Shown here in pieces: positions 1 to 6,909 of a DNA stretch of 22,351 bases. A model generated the notes under the pieces. That model was given only the letters and a program-made list of their open reading frames with translations, did no database searches and was not told the DNA's origin. Source of the DNA: an uncultured Erysipelotrichaceae bacterium. Its GTDB lineage: Bacteria > Bacillota_I > Bacilli_A > RFN20 > CAG-826. A program made the position numbers and the translations under genes. The first letter of the stretch is position 1, and each line of letters opens with the position of its first letter. Location of the stretch: contig CADBDO010000017.1 in NCBI GenBank assembly GCA_902793515.1, positions 1 through 22,351 on the forward strand, given 5' to 3'.

Positions 1-2
1 AA

Positions 3-32
3 TACGACTATTCCAAAAACCTTGAGGATTAG
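3..32 (+). CDS. possible 3' tail of an upstream gene
   Basis: One frame is open from the window edge to a TAG at 30-32 and would encode nine residues, YDYSKNLED. It stops two bases before the queH ATG, the tight packing seen elsewhere here, and would contain the queH ribosome binding site. Nine codons cannot identify a protein and the other frames are also open, so this is only a possibility. Confidence 0.25.
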   Translation, partial: YDYSKNLED

Positions 33-34
33 GG

Positions 35-715
35 ATGAACATCAAGAAGCCTAACTATTACAACATCAGCCTTGAGGAGATCAAAAACCTCCATGGCGAG
101 AGGAAACCAAGGCTTCTTCTTCATGGCTGCTGCGGACCTTGCTCTTGCTGGCCTCTCCTTTTCCTTTGCCCTCATTTCGATGTGACCATCATGTTCAATA
201 ACAGCAACATCTATCCTGAGGCGGAATATAACAAAAGACTCGATGAGCTGAAAAGACTCCTTGAGTATGTCAAAAGGGATTTCGGGTTTGATGTTGGACT
301 TGTTGTCACCCCGTATGACAATGACGAATTCGATAAAGACCTCGCTCCATACAAGGATGAAAAAGAAGGTGGCCGCCGCTGCATGATCTGCTACCGAAAG
401 AGAATGGGAGAAGCCTATGACTATGCCGAAGAGAATGGCTTTGATTATTTCACCACGGTCATGACCATCTCAAGACAGAAGAACTCCCTCATCCTCAATT
501 CCATCGGCAAAGAATTAGAAGCCAAACATTCCAAAACCAAGTACTTCTATAGCGACTTCAAGAAGGACGACGGAATCGAAAAAGGCAAAGCCCTTAGAGA
601 CAAATACGGCTTATACCAACCTGCTGTGGGTGCAAATATACCTACGAAGAAGGCGAGCGCCGTAAGCGCGAAAAGGGTTTATAAAAAACAAAAATCTACA
701 GCAAAACCTCATTAA
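35..715 (+). CDS. queH: epoxyqueuosine reductase QueH, C-terminus frameshifted
   Basis: QueH (formerly DUF208) reduces epoxyqueuosine to queuosine in tRNA, an iron-sulfur-dependent step in the cytoplasm. The N-terminus carries the family signature HGCCGPCS (Cys32, Cys33, Cys36), and a second cysteine pair lies at RRCMIC (Cys116, Cys119). The family usually ends with YxLY followed by a CGC motif. Here the frame passes YGLYQ (residues 191-195) and then reads an unrelated tail. The missing motif, TCCGCKYTYEEGERR, is present in another frame from base 619 and stops at 682-684. One extra A near 618-619 would restore a normal protein of about 217 residues. The lesion is therefore a one-base deletion or a sequencing error. 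The family call is firm; whether this allele is functional is doubtful. Confidence 0.85.
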   Translation: MNIKKPNYYNISLEEIKNLHGERKPRLLLHGCCGPCSCWPLLFLCPHFDVTIMFNNSNIYPEAEYNKRLDELKRLLEYVKRDFGFDVGLVVTPYDNDEFDKDLAPYKDEKEGGRRCMICYRKRMGEAYDYAEENGFDYFTTVMTISRQKNSLILNSIGKELEAKHSKTKYFYSDFKKDDGIEKGKALRDKYGLYQPAVGANIPTKKASAVSAKRVYKKQKSTAKPH

Positions 716-720
716 AATGA

Positions 721-749
721 AAAAAGACCGGCTATTTGTCGGTCTTTTT
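721..749. terminator. bidirectional intrinsic terminator
   Basis: A perfect 10-bp stem (721-730 with 740-749, AAAAAGACCG/CGGTCTTTTT) closes a 9-base loop. T-rich sequence follows on both strands, so it can end both queH (plus) and the convergent hydrolase gene (minus). It overlaps the last codons of the minus-strand gene. Confidence 0.85.
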
Positions 750-1913
750 CTTTTTGAAGATACTGAATACGTTTTTCTTTGGTTTCTTCTCTTTCTTAGG
801 TCCGTATGAGGCGGCGACTTCTTCTTTCGCGGCTTTGTAATAGGTGAAAGCGGAGAAGAGGTTGTCCTTTAGTGTCTTTCTCGTTTGCTCGTCGTACTTC
901 ATCCACCCTTTGATAAGAGCGATTCCTAAATCAAGCTTGCCTAAGGCCATGACCTCATAGATGGTCTTTCTGTCTTTGGCCTGAAGGATATCGAAGAGGC
1001 ACTCAGTCATGAGGACTAAGTCTTTCTTGCTAAGAGAGGAAAGCCAGTTGGTGAACATGGTCTGCTTGGTCTTTGAGGCGTTTGAATTCCTCTCAAGCTC
1101 AATGAGTTCGCCAGTCTCATCATCAAGATCCCACTTGAAGATGCTGTGCTGGAAGAATGAGGCTTTCTCATTCGCGGATATAACTTTGTATGAGGAGACT
1201 TGGTTGAGAAGAAGTCCGATGAGGGATTCTCCTGGAATGACCTTATGGATTCTTGGGGTGAGTCTCTCAAGGGCTCTTTTGCTGAAGACCTTTGGATCTT
1301 GGAATCCAGGGCCATCATGGCAATAACAGCCTTTGAAGCGCGCGTAATATCTCCACTTCATCATGAGGGTGGCGTACATCGCGAGGTTGCCGCCTTTGCT
1401 ATGGCCGATGATGGTGAATGGGAAAAGACGATGTTTGACGATCTTAGTGACATAATCCTTCGCAAGTTTCTGGGAAGGAATCTCTTTCATGGTCGCGAGG
1501 TTGCAGTCCTCTTTCCATCCGACAAGGCTTCCATCCGTGCCACGGAAGACGATATATCTCATCGGTCCTTTGCCAATGAAGGTCATCGCCATGTATTGGA
1601 TGCAATCATCAACGCTGAAATGGGATTCGATGTGCCCGATCTTCAAAGTGGAGAAGCGGGGGCACTCCAAAACCTTGAGCCAGAACTGGTTATACATGGC
1701 CGGATCGCTTGTGCCATGGGCCAAAAGGGTTTTGTCGGAGAGGTCAGCGAATTTTTTGAGTTCGACGTACTCGTCTCCGCACGATAAAGCGGAGAATCCA
1801 TATTCGAACTTGAGGTAACTCAACTGGGAAAAGACGAGGCTATCTGATTCGGAGAAAGGCTTCTCCTCAAAGCTATAGCCACCGAACTTGTTCAAATATC
1901 CAAAGATGTCCAT
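732..1913 (-). CDS. Mbeg1-like (DUF2974) alpha/beta hydrolase
   Basis: This 393-residue protein has a lipase-like nucleophile elbow GHSKGGNLA (Ser172) preceded by a VFRGTD strand motif (residues 122-127), the pattern of Mbeg1-like/DUF2974 alpha/beta hydrolases. These are common in Bacillota, and their substrate is unknown. No signal peptide or membrane helix is visible, so it is probably cytoplasmic. The C-terminus (about 370-393) is strongly basic and lysine-rich. The start at 1913 has a GGAGGT ribosome binding site seven bases upstream on the minus strand. It is a single gene, divergent from the S10 operon and convergent with queH. I see no strong promoter; a TTGACA-like box at 2006-2001 on the minus strand lacks a good -10. 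The acid and histidine of the triad cannot be assigned by eye. Confidence 0.8.
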   Translation of the reverse strand: MDIFGYLNKFGGYSFEEKPFSESDSLVFSQLSYLKFEYGFSALSCGDEYVELKKFADLSDKTLLAHGTSDPAMYNQFWLKVLECPRFSTLKIGHIESHFSVDDCIQYMAMTFIGKGPMRYIVFRGTDGSLVGWKEDCNLATMKEIPSQKLAKDYVTKIVKHRLFPFTIIGHSKGGNLAMYATLMMKWRYYARFKGCYCHDGPGFQDPKVFSKRALERLTPRIHKVIPGESLIGLLLNQVSSYKVISANEKASFFQHSIFKWDLDDETGELIELERNSNASKTKQTMFTNWLSSLSKKDLVLMTECLFDILQAKDRKTIYEVMALGKLDLGIALIKGWMKYDEQTRKTLKDNLFSAFTYYKAAKEEVAASYGPKKEKKPKKNVFSIFKKKKTDK

Positions 1914-2102
1914 CGGGTTACCTCCAAACGACCCCCTAATTATTGCTTAAAAAAGGTATTCGCGGTTAAAGAAATCTCAAAAAAGGACAAAAGTGAAGGG
2001 TGTCAAAAATCGTTTTTCGGCATATAAAATTATGCAAATTTATGCACAATGCACAAAGAAATGGTCAAATATAGGCCTTTTCGACACTTTTTTGGTGAAC
2101 TC

Positions 2103-2130
2103 TTGACGATTTTTGCAAAAGTGCCATAAC
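2103..2130 (+). promoter_or_regulatory. possible secondary promoter of the S10 operon
   Basis: TTGACG (2103-2108) is followed after 16 bases by CATAAC (2125-2130). The -35 is good and the -10 is poor. The -35 overlaps the right arm of the 10-bp inverted repeat, so it could be a regulated upstream promoter. The call is weak. Confidence 0.3.
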
Positions 2131-2156
2131 CATCGAAAATATTTTTCATTTTTTTG

Positions 2157-2186
2157 TTGACTCGCCCTCGTACGCGGGAATATACT
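2157..2186 (+). promoter_or_regulatory. main sigma-A-type promoter of the S10 operon
   Basis: TTGACT (2157-2162) and TATACT (2181-2186) are separated by 18 bases, each one mismatch from consensus. An A/T-rich stretch with long T runs lies directly upstream (about 2139-2155), as in UP elements of strong ribosomal promoters. It is the best promoter-like sequence in the gap and would start RNA near 2193, giving a leader of about 125 bases before rpsJ. Confidence 0.75.
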
Positions 2187-2192
2187 CATACA

Positions 2193-2318
2193 CGCTGACG
2201 CCAGCGATGAAGTGCGATGTTGCTGACACGCCGAATGCCGTTGTTAAGGCGCTCGACTTAGTCAGGGAACTCGCATGGAGCTAGCAAAGCAAGCCTGAAG
2301 AAATAAGGAGGAAAATTC
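2193..2318 (+). promoter_or_regulatory. structured 5' leader of the S10 operon mRNA
   Basis: The leader can fold a tight hairpin (2193-2197 with 2202-2206, CGCTG/CAGCG, 4-base loop). A second, two-part stem pairs CTGAC 2223-2227 with GTCAG 2261-2265 and CGCC 2229-2232 with GGCG 2248-2251. It ends in the rpsJ ribosome binding site (AAGGAGG). A 25-codon ATG frame (2207-2284) lies inside it without its own ribosome binding site. In enterobacteria L4 binds an S10 leader and represses the operon. Whether this unrelated leader does something similar is inference. Confidence 0.4.
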
Positions 2319-2633
2319 ATGGCGAAACAGCAAGTACTGCGCATTCGTTTGCAGGCTTACGATCACAAGATTCTCGACGTCGCCGTCCAGAAGATCGTAG
2401 AAATAGCGAATCACTTCAATGTGAAAATCGTCGGTCCTGTCCCGCTCCCAACCGAGAAGCAGGTCTACACGATTCTCCGTGCTACCTTCAAGTACAAGGA
2501 TAGCCGCGAGCAGTTCGAAATCAGAACTCACAAGAGATTAATCGACGTCGTCGGTCCAAACAAAGAGACCATCGATGCCATCAGGAAGCTTGATCTTCCA
2601 AACGGCGTCGACATCGATGTCACAGCGAAATAA
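2319..2633 (+). CDS. rpsJ: 30S ribosomal protein S10
   Basis: S10 sits in the head of the small subunit and, as NusE, also joins antitermination complexes with NusB. The 104-residue product is full length (family about 102) and contains the recognisable start QVLRIRLQAYDHKILD, the VGPVPLPT loop and the REQFEIRTHKRLIDV segment. ATG 2319 has an AAGGAGG ribosome binding site eight bases upstream. It is the first gene of the supercluster, 13 bases before rplC. Confidence 0.98.
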   Translation: MAKQQVLRIRLQAYDHKILDVAVQKIVEIANHFNVKIVGPVPLPTEKQVYTILRATFKYKDSREQFEIRTHKRLIDVVGPNKETIDAIRKLDLPNGVDIDVTAK

Positions 2634-2646
2634 GGAGGACTGAAGA

Positions 2647-3330
2647 ATGAAATCCATCATCGGAAGAAAAATGGGCATGACTGAAGTCTTCGCCGCTGAC
2701 GGAACTATGTATCCAGTTACCGTCATCGAAGTCCTTCCAAACGTCATCGTTGGTAAGAAGACCATCGAGAAAGATGGTTACGAAGCCCTCAAAGTTGGCT
2801 ACGAAGATATCGCCGAACGCCGCCTCAACAAACCTGAGCTTGGCGTCTACAAGAAAGCCGGCGTCGCTGCCAAAGCTCACCTCTTCGAATTAAAGGGTGA
2901 GGAAATCTACGGAAAGAACGTTGGTGAGAACCTCACCGCCGATCTCTTCCAGGCTGGTGAAGTCGTTGACATCATCGGCACATCCAAAGGTCACGGTTAC
3001 AGTGGTGTCATCAAACACTACGGTGCCCACATCGGTCCAAAGGGTCATGGTTCTGGCTATCACCGTCAGATCGGTTCCCTTGCTAACAACGGCCGTGACA
3101 ACAACCGCGTCATTCCAGGCAAGAGAATGAGCGGACACTGGGGTGATGAACAGACCACCCTTCTCAACGTCACCGTCATCGAGACCAGCGCTGAGAAGAA
3201 TTACATCCTTGTTAAGGGTGGCATCCCAGGAGCCAAGAAAGGTCTCGTCATGATCAGAAGCGCGATCCTCAAGCAGTTCTCTAAGCCAGAGGTCAAGCCA
3301 CTCGTTGATCATACGAAGAAAGGAGAATAA
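2647..3330 (+). CDS. rplC: 50S ribosomal protein L3
   Basis: L3 is an early-assembly protein whose long loop reaches the peptidyl transferase centre. The 227-residue product starts with the standard IGRKMGMTEVF and keeps GHGYSGVIKHYG, HGSGYHR and VKGGIPGAKKGLV. The tip of the loop is unusual. Where Bacillus-type L3 has RPGSMG followed by a short link, this one reads IGSLANNGRDNN before RVIPGKRMSGHWG, a substitution plus small insertion. The C-terminus is somewhat longer than the usual 206-209 residues. It is followed by rplD after two bases, so translation is probably coupled. Confidence 0.97.
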   Translation: MKSIIGRKMGMTEVFAADGTMYPVTVIEVLPNVIVGKKTIEKDGYEALKVGYEDIAERRLNKPELGVYKKAGVAAKAHLFELKGEEIYGKNVGENLTADLFQAGEVVDIIGTSKGHGYSGVIKHYGAHIGPKGHGSGYHRQIGSLANNGRDNNRVIPGKRMSGHWGDEQTTLLNVTVIETSAEKNYILVKGGIPGAKKGLVMIRSAILKQFSKPEVKPLVDHTKKGE

Positions 3331-3332
3331 CA

Positions 3333-3965
3333 ATGGCGGAAAAGAAAATCAGTTTGCCAGTCGTTAATCTCGCCGGCGAAAAAGTCGGAGACGTCAAACT
3401 CAGCGCCGAGGTATTCGGCATCACCGAGAAAAACGAACAAGCCATCCATGACGCCGTCGTCGCTCAGAGCGCCAACGCCCGTCAGGCCACTGCCAAAACC
3501 AAGAAGAGACACGAAGTCTCCGGTGGCGGCAAGAAGCCATATCGTCAAAAAGGTACCGGACGCGCCCGTGCGGGTAGCAGCCGCTCCCCAATCTGGGTTG
3601 GCGGTGGAACCGTCTTCGGACCAGATGGCAATCAGAACTACACCGTTTCTCAGAACAAGAAGGCTCACGCCCTTGCTATGAAGACCGTCCTCTCCCAGAA
3701 GGCTGCCAAAGGCCTCCTCGTCGTGGACAGCCTCAAACTCGCCAAGATCAGCACCAAAGCCATGGCCGAATCACTCAAGGCCGTCAAGGCTGAAGGCAAA
3801 GTTCTCTTGGTCGGAAGCGATGAGAAACTCGTCAAGAGCGCCACGAACATCGAAGCCCTCGAGGTCCGCGCCCTTAACAACATCAGCGTCTACGACATCC
3901 TTAACGCCAACACCATGGTGATCAGCGAAGAAGATGTCAAAGCGCTCGAAGGAGGACTTAAATAA
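3333..3965 (+). CDS. rplD: 50S ribosomal protein L4
   Basis: L4 contributes an extended loop to the constriction of the peptide exit tunnel and is an autogenous repressor of the S10 operon in enterobacteria. The 210-residue product has the tunnel-loop region KKPYRQKGTGRARAGSSRSP (about residues 67-86) and the C-terminal Rossmann-like fold ending in VYDILNANTMVISEEDVKALE. Its length is normal. The TAA stop shares its last A with the ATG of rplW (TAATG), a typical translational coupling. Confidence 0.97.
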   Translation: MAEKKISLPVVNLAGEKVGDVKLSAEVFGITEKNEQAIHDAVVAQSANARQATAKTKKRHEVSGGGKKPYRQKGTGRARAGSSRSPIWVGGGTVFGPDGNQNYTVSQNKKAHALAMKTVLSQKAAKGLLVVDSLKLAKISTKAMAESLKAVKAEGKVLLVGSDEKLVKSATNIEALEVRALNNISVYDILNANTMVISEEDVKALEGGLK

Positions 3966-4420
3966 TGGCCGAAGAAAAGAAAGTCGCCGCCGAAAAGAAG
4001 ACGGCTACCAAGAAAGCTCCTGCTAAGAAGGCTGCTCCTAAGAAAGAAGCCGCCCCAAAGGCTGAGGCCCCAAAAGCCGAGGCTAAGAAGGAAGCCCCAA
4101 AAGCTGCTAAGAAACCTATCGCTCTTCCAAATGAGCACGATTACAAAGTCATCTTGGAACCAGTCATCACCGAAAAGAGTATGGCTCTTCTCCAGAATGA
4201 GAACAAAGTGACCGTCAAGGTTGCTGATTGGAGCAACAAAGATGAGATCAAACTCAGCTTCCAGAGGCTCTATCAGGTCAAAGTCGTTGATATCAAGATC
4301 GTCAACGTCAACGCCAAGGAGAAATCCCGCGGCGGACGTTACAAAGGCTTCATCGGCGGCTACAAGAAAGCGATCGTCACCATCGCCGAAGGCGAGGCTG
4401 TCGACCTCTTCAAAGAGTAG
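3965..4420 (+). CDS. rplW: 50S ribosomal protein L23 with Ala/Lys/Pro-rich N-terminal tail
   Basis: L23 lies at the peptide tunnel exit and is the docking site for trigger factor and SRP. The conserved core runs from about residue 58 (HDYKVILEPVITEKS) to the end and has normal length (about 94 residues). Residues 1-55 form a low-complexity tail of A, K, P and E (TKKAPAKKAAPKKEAAPKAE type) absent from ordinary L23 and homologous to the tails of L22 and L5 in this operon. ATG 3965 follows AAGGAGG inside the rplD end. No start codon closer to the core has a better site, and the codon use of the tail matches the core, so the tail is probably translated. Confidence 0.95.
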   Translation: MAEEKKVAAEKKTATKKAPAKKAAPKKEAAPKAEAPKAEAKKEAPKAAKKPIALPNEHDYKVILEPVITEKSMALLQNENKVTVKVADWSNKDEIKLSFQRLYQVKVVDIKIVNVNAKEKSRGGRYKGFIGGYKKAIVTIAEGEAVDLFKE

Positions 4421-4496
4421 GAAACACCCTTAAGACTTAATCCTTATATATAAATAAGAAAAATCTTAAAAAGAAAACCACTATAGGAGAAAAGAA
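4421..4496 (+). promoter_or_regulatory. AT-rich gap with two-tier hairpin between rplW and rplB
   Basis: At 76 bases this is the widest gap inside the ribosomal cluster. TTAAGA 4430-4435 can pair with TCTTAA 4464-4469, and inside it CTTAT 4443-4447 with ATAAG 4454-4458. A TATATA run offers a possible -10, but I see no matching -35. It could be a partial terminator, an mRNA processing site or an internal promoter. The base composition is clearly unlike the flanking genes. Confidence 0.35.
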
Positions 4497-5327
4497 ATGG
4501 CAATCAAAGTTTACAAGCCTTATACCAAGAGCCGTCGCGCCATGCAGACCCTCTCGTATGAGGAAATCACCAAAGCCACTCCTGAAAAATCCCTTCTTCT
4601 CACCAAGAAACACACTGGTGGCAGAAACAATCAAGGAGTGATCACCTGCCGTCACCACGGCGGTGGCAACAAGAACCGTTACAGAATCGTCGATTTCCGT
4701 CGTAACAAAGACGAAATCCCAGGAACTGTCTCGGCGATCGAATACGATCCAAACCGTACCGCCTTCCTCGCCCTCATCACCTATGCTGATGGCGAAAAGC
4801 GTTACATCATCAGACCAAAGGACCTCAACGTCGGTGACAAGATCATCAGCGGCGAGGCCACCGATATCAAAAACGGCAACAACTTAGCTCTTAAGAACAT
4901 CCCAGAAGGTACCTTCATCCACAACATCGAGCTTAAGCCAGGCAAAGGCGGACAAATGTGCCGCGCTGCCGGTTCCATGGCTCAGGTCCTTGGCGTCGAT
5001 GGCAAATACACCATCCTTCGCCTTGCCTCTGGTGAAGTCAGAAAAGTCTTAAGCGTCTGCCGCGCTACAATCGGCATCGTCGGCAATGACGACTGGAACC
5101 TTGTCAACATCGGTAAGGCCGGTCGCAACCGCAACATGGGTATCCGTCCAACCGTCCGTGGTTCCGCGATGAACCCATGTGACCACCCTCACGGTGGTGG
5201 TGAAGGTAAGTGTCCTGTCGGACGCGATGCCCCACGCACCCCATGGGGAAAGAAAGCTATGGGCGTCAAGACCCGTCGCATCAAGAAAAACAGCACCCGC
5301 CTCATCATGAGACGTCGTAATGGTTAA
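4497..5327 (+). CDS. rplB: 50S ribosomal protein L2
   Basis: L2 is one of the most conserved large-subunit proteins, needed for subunit association and for the peptidyl transferase region. The 276-residue product has full length and all landmarks: YKPYTKSRR at the start, GRNNQGVITCRHHGGG, YDPNRTAFLAL, and the C-terminal MNPCDHPHGGGEGK (about residues 225-238) with the functionally important histidine. A cysteine replaces the more common valine before DHPHGGG. The ribosome binding site is ATAGGAGA. It leads into rpsS after 18 bases. Confidence 0.98.
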   Translation: MAIKVYKPYTKSRRAMQTLSYEEITKATPEKSLLLTKKHTGGRNNQGVITCRHHGGGNKNRYRIVDFRRNKDEIPGTVSAIEYDPNRTAFLALITYADGEKRYIIRPKDLNVGDKIISGEATDIKNGNNLALKNIPEGTFIHNIELKPGKGGQMCRAAGSMAQVLGVDGKYTILRLASGEVRKVLSVCRATIGIVGNDDWNLVNIGKAGRNRNMGIRPTVRGSAMNPCDHPHGGGEGKCPVGRDAPRTPWGKKAMGVKTRRIKKNSTRLIMRRRNG

Positions 5328-5345
5328 GGAAAGGAGATCGAACAC

Positions 5346-5633
5346 ATGTCACGTTCTAGCAAAAAAGGCCCGTTCGTAGATGCTTACCTTCTCAAGAAGG
5401 TCGAGGATCTCGATAAAGCCGGTAAAAAAGAAGTCATCAAGACCTGGTCGAGACGTTCGACCATCTATCCTGCCTTCGTCGAGCACACCTTCGCCGTCTA
5501 TAACGGCAAAGAGCACATCACCGTCTTCGTCACTGAGGACATGGTTGGCCACAAGCTCGGCGAATTCGCCCCAACTAGAAGATTCGAAGGCCATCACGGC
5601 AACAACGCCGGTGATCAGGCCAGCGGTAAGTAA
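5346..5633 (+). CDS. rpsS: 30S ribosomal protein S19
   Basis: S19 binds with S13 in the head of the small subunit near the A site. The 95-residue product is full length, with SRSSKKGPFVDAYLLKKV at the start, the core TWSRRSTIYPAFVEHTFAVYN, and the conserved GHKLGEFAPTRRFEGH near the C-terminus. A GGAGATC ribosome binding site precedes the ATG. It lies between rplB and rplV, the universal position. Confidence 0.98.
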   Translation: MSRSSKKGPFVDAYLLKKVEDLDKAGKKEVIKTWSRRSTIYPAFVEHTFAVYNGKEHITVFVTEDMVGHKLGEFAPTRRFEGHHGNNAGDQASGK

Positions 5634-5646
5634 GGAGTAAGCAACT

Positions 5647-6183
5647 ATGGCAGAAACCAAAAAGAAAGCTACTGCGGAAGTCAAAGAAGAAGCCAAGGCT
5701 GAGAAGAAACCAGCCGCCAAGAAGGCTCCTGCTAAGAAAGCCGCAGCCCCAAAGAAAGAAGCTGCTCCAGAAGCCGCTCCAAAGGCTGAAGAGAAGAAAC
5801 CAGCCAAGAAGAAGGCTGAGGTCAAGGCCGAGCCAGTCAAGGCTAAGGTCACTGAGGCCCACGCCGTCGCCCGTGACGTCCGCGTCACCCCACGTAAGGT
5901 CCGTCTCGTTATGGATCTCGTCCGTGGCAAGAGCGTCAATGAGGCCCTTGAGCTCCTCTTCCACGTCAACAAAGCTGCTAGCGACCCAGTCGCCAAGCTC
6001 ATCAAGAGCGCAGCCGCCAATGCCACCAACAACTTCGGCATGGCCGGTGACAAACTCTATGTCGCCGAGATCCAGGCCAGCGATGGTGTCAGAATGAAAC
6101 GTTTCGAACCACGCGGTAAGGGCGCAAGCTCCCCAATCATCAAGCGCACAAGCTTCATGAGAGTCACCGTGAAAGAAAGGTAA
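5647..6183 (+). CDS. rplV: 50S ribosomal protein L22 with Ala/Lys/Pro-rich N-terminal tail
   Basis: L22 lines the exit tunnel with a long beta hairpin. The conserved core begins near residue 71 (AHAVARDVRVTPRKVRLVMD) and ends with PRGKGASSPIIKRTSFMRVTVKE, giving about 108 residues, the normal L22 length. Residues 1-70 are a lysine/alanine/glutamate/proline tail that starts MAETKKKATA and repeats the AKKAPAKKAAAPKKEAAP pattern seen in L23. DNA of the two tails is similar too, which suggests duplication. The tail is predicted to be disordered and would lie on the outside of the ribosome. The start has an AAGGAG site and no alternative start lies near the core. Confidence 0.95.
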   Translation: MAETKKKATAEVKEEAKAEKKPAAKKAPAKKAAAPKKEAAPEAAPKAEEKKPAKKKAEVKAEPVKAKVTEAHAVARDVRVTPRKVRLVMDLVRGKSVNEALELLFHVNKAASDPVAKLIKSAAANATNNFGMAGDKLYVAEIQASDGVRMKRFEPRGKGASSPIIKRTSFMRVTVKER

Positions 6184-6195
6184 GGAGGAATATCA

Positions 6196-6909
6196 ATGGG
6201 TCAGAAAGTTAACGCCGTCGGTCTTAGAATTGGTATCAACCGCGGCTGGGAAGCCAATTGGTATGCTTCCAAAAAAGACTACGCAACATTCCTTGGTGAA
6301 GATATCGCCATCAGAAACTTCTTAGAGCCAAAACTCAAGGAAGCCCTTCTCAGCCATATCGACATCGCGCGTGTCAAAACCGATTCCGAATACAAAGTCA
6401 CCGTCTCCCTCTACGTCGCCCGTCCAGGCGTCGTCATGGGACAAGATGGTGCCAACACCAAACTTCTCAACGATGGTCTTAAGAAGATCGTCAAGAGTGG
6501 CAACCCACATCTTGAAGTCGTTGAGGTCAAAAACCCAGACGTCGATGCTACCCTCATCGGCAAATGGATCGCTTCTGAGCTCGAGAACCGTCAGTCCTTC
6601 CGTAGCACCCAGAAGAAAGCCATCCAGCGTATGAGAAAAGCTGGCGCTTCCGGTTGCAGAACCCAGTGCCAGGGACGTCTTGGTGGAGCTGAAATCGCTC
6701 GTCGCGAAGGTTACAAAGAGGGCGTTGTCCCACTTGAGACCCTCCGTGCGGATATCGACTTCGCCGCCGTCAGCGCCGCTACCGCCTATGGCAGAATCGG
6801 CGTGAAGGTCTGGTGCTGCAGAGGCACCAACAAGGTTGGAATCGCCGCCGCTGAAGAGAAGAAAGCTCCAAAAGCAGAAGGAGGAAACAGAAATGCTCCA
6901 GCCAAGTAG
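6196..6909 (+). CDS. rpsC: 30S ribosomal protein S3
   Basis: S3 forms part of the mRNA entry channel and its helicase activity. The 237-residue product has the start GQKVNAVGLRIGINRGWEANWYA, a KH domain with GxxG loop (GQDG, about residues 78-81), and the C-terminal domain with GCRTQCQGRLGGAEIARRE and the conserved PLETLRADIDFA. The last 20 or so residues are variable and charged. Its end contains the ribosome binding site and first codons of rplP, a 17-base overlap. Confidence 0.97.
   Translation: MGQKVNAVGLRIGINRGWEANWYASKKDYATFLGEDIAIRNFLEPKLKEALLSHIDIARVKTDSEYKVTVSLYVARPGVVMGQDGANTKLLNDGLKKIVKSGNPHLEVVEVKNPDVDATLIGKWIASELENRQSFRSTQKKAIQRMRKAGASGCRTQCQGRLGGAEIARREGYKEGVVPLETLRADIDFAAVSAATAYGRIGVKVWCCRGTNKVGIAAAEEKKAPKAEGGNRNAPAK

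Larger units (their letters stand above)
1914..2318. other. divergent intergenic region upstream of the S10 operon
   Basis: This 405-base AT-rich gap separates the minus-strand hydrolase from rpsJ. It contains two candidate plus-strand promoters (2103-2130 and 2157-2186), a 10-bp inverted repeat with arms at 2004-2013 and 2106-2115, spaced TTATGCAMA motifs at 2030-2038 and 2040-2048, and a GC-richer leader from about 2190. I see no longer conserved coding sequence and no tRNA. Confidence 0.7.

Noticed and set aside
1200..1787. A 195-codon plus-strand frame inside the minus-strand hydrolase gene
   Set aside because: The minus strand has a coherent alpha/beta hydrolase with ribosome binding site and terminator, and the plus-strand product is not family-like.
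2030..2048. DnaA boxes / replication origin upstream of rpsJ
   Set aside because: The two nonamers match the DnaA box only approximately (one and two mismatches), and no dnaA or dnaN gene and no box cluster accompany them.
5349..6053. A 234-codon minus-strand frame across rpsS and rplV
   Set aside because: It has a low-complexity Ala/Phe/Leu product that mirrors the lysine/alanine tail of L22, and no start signal.
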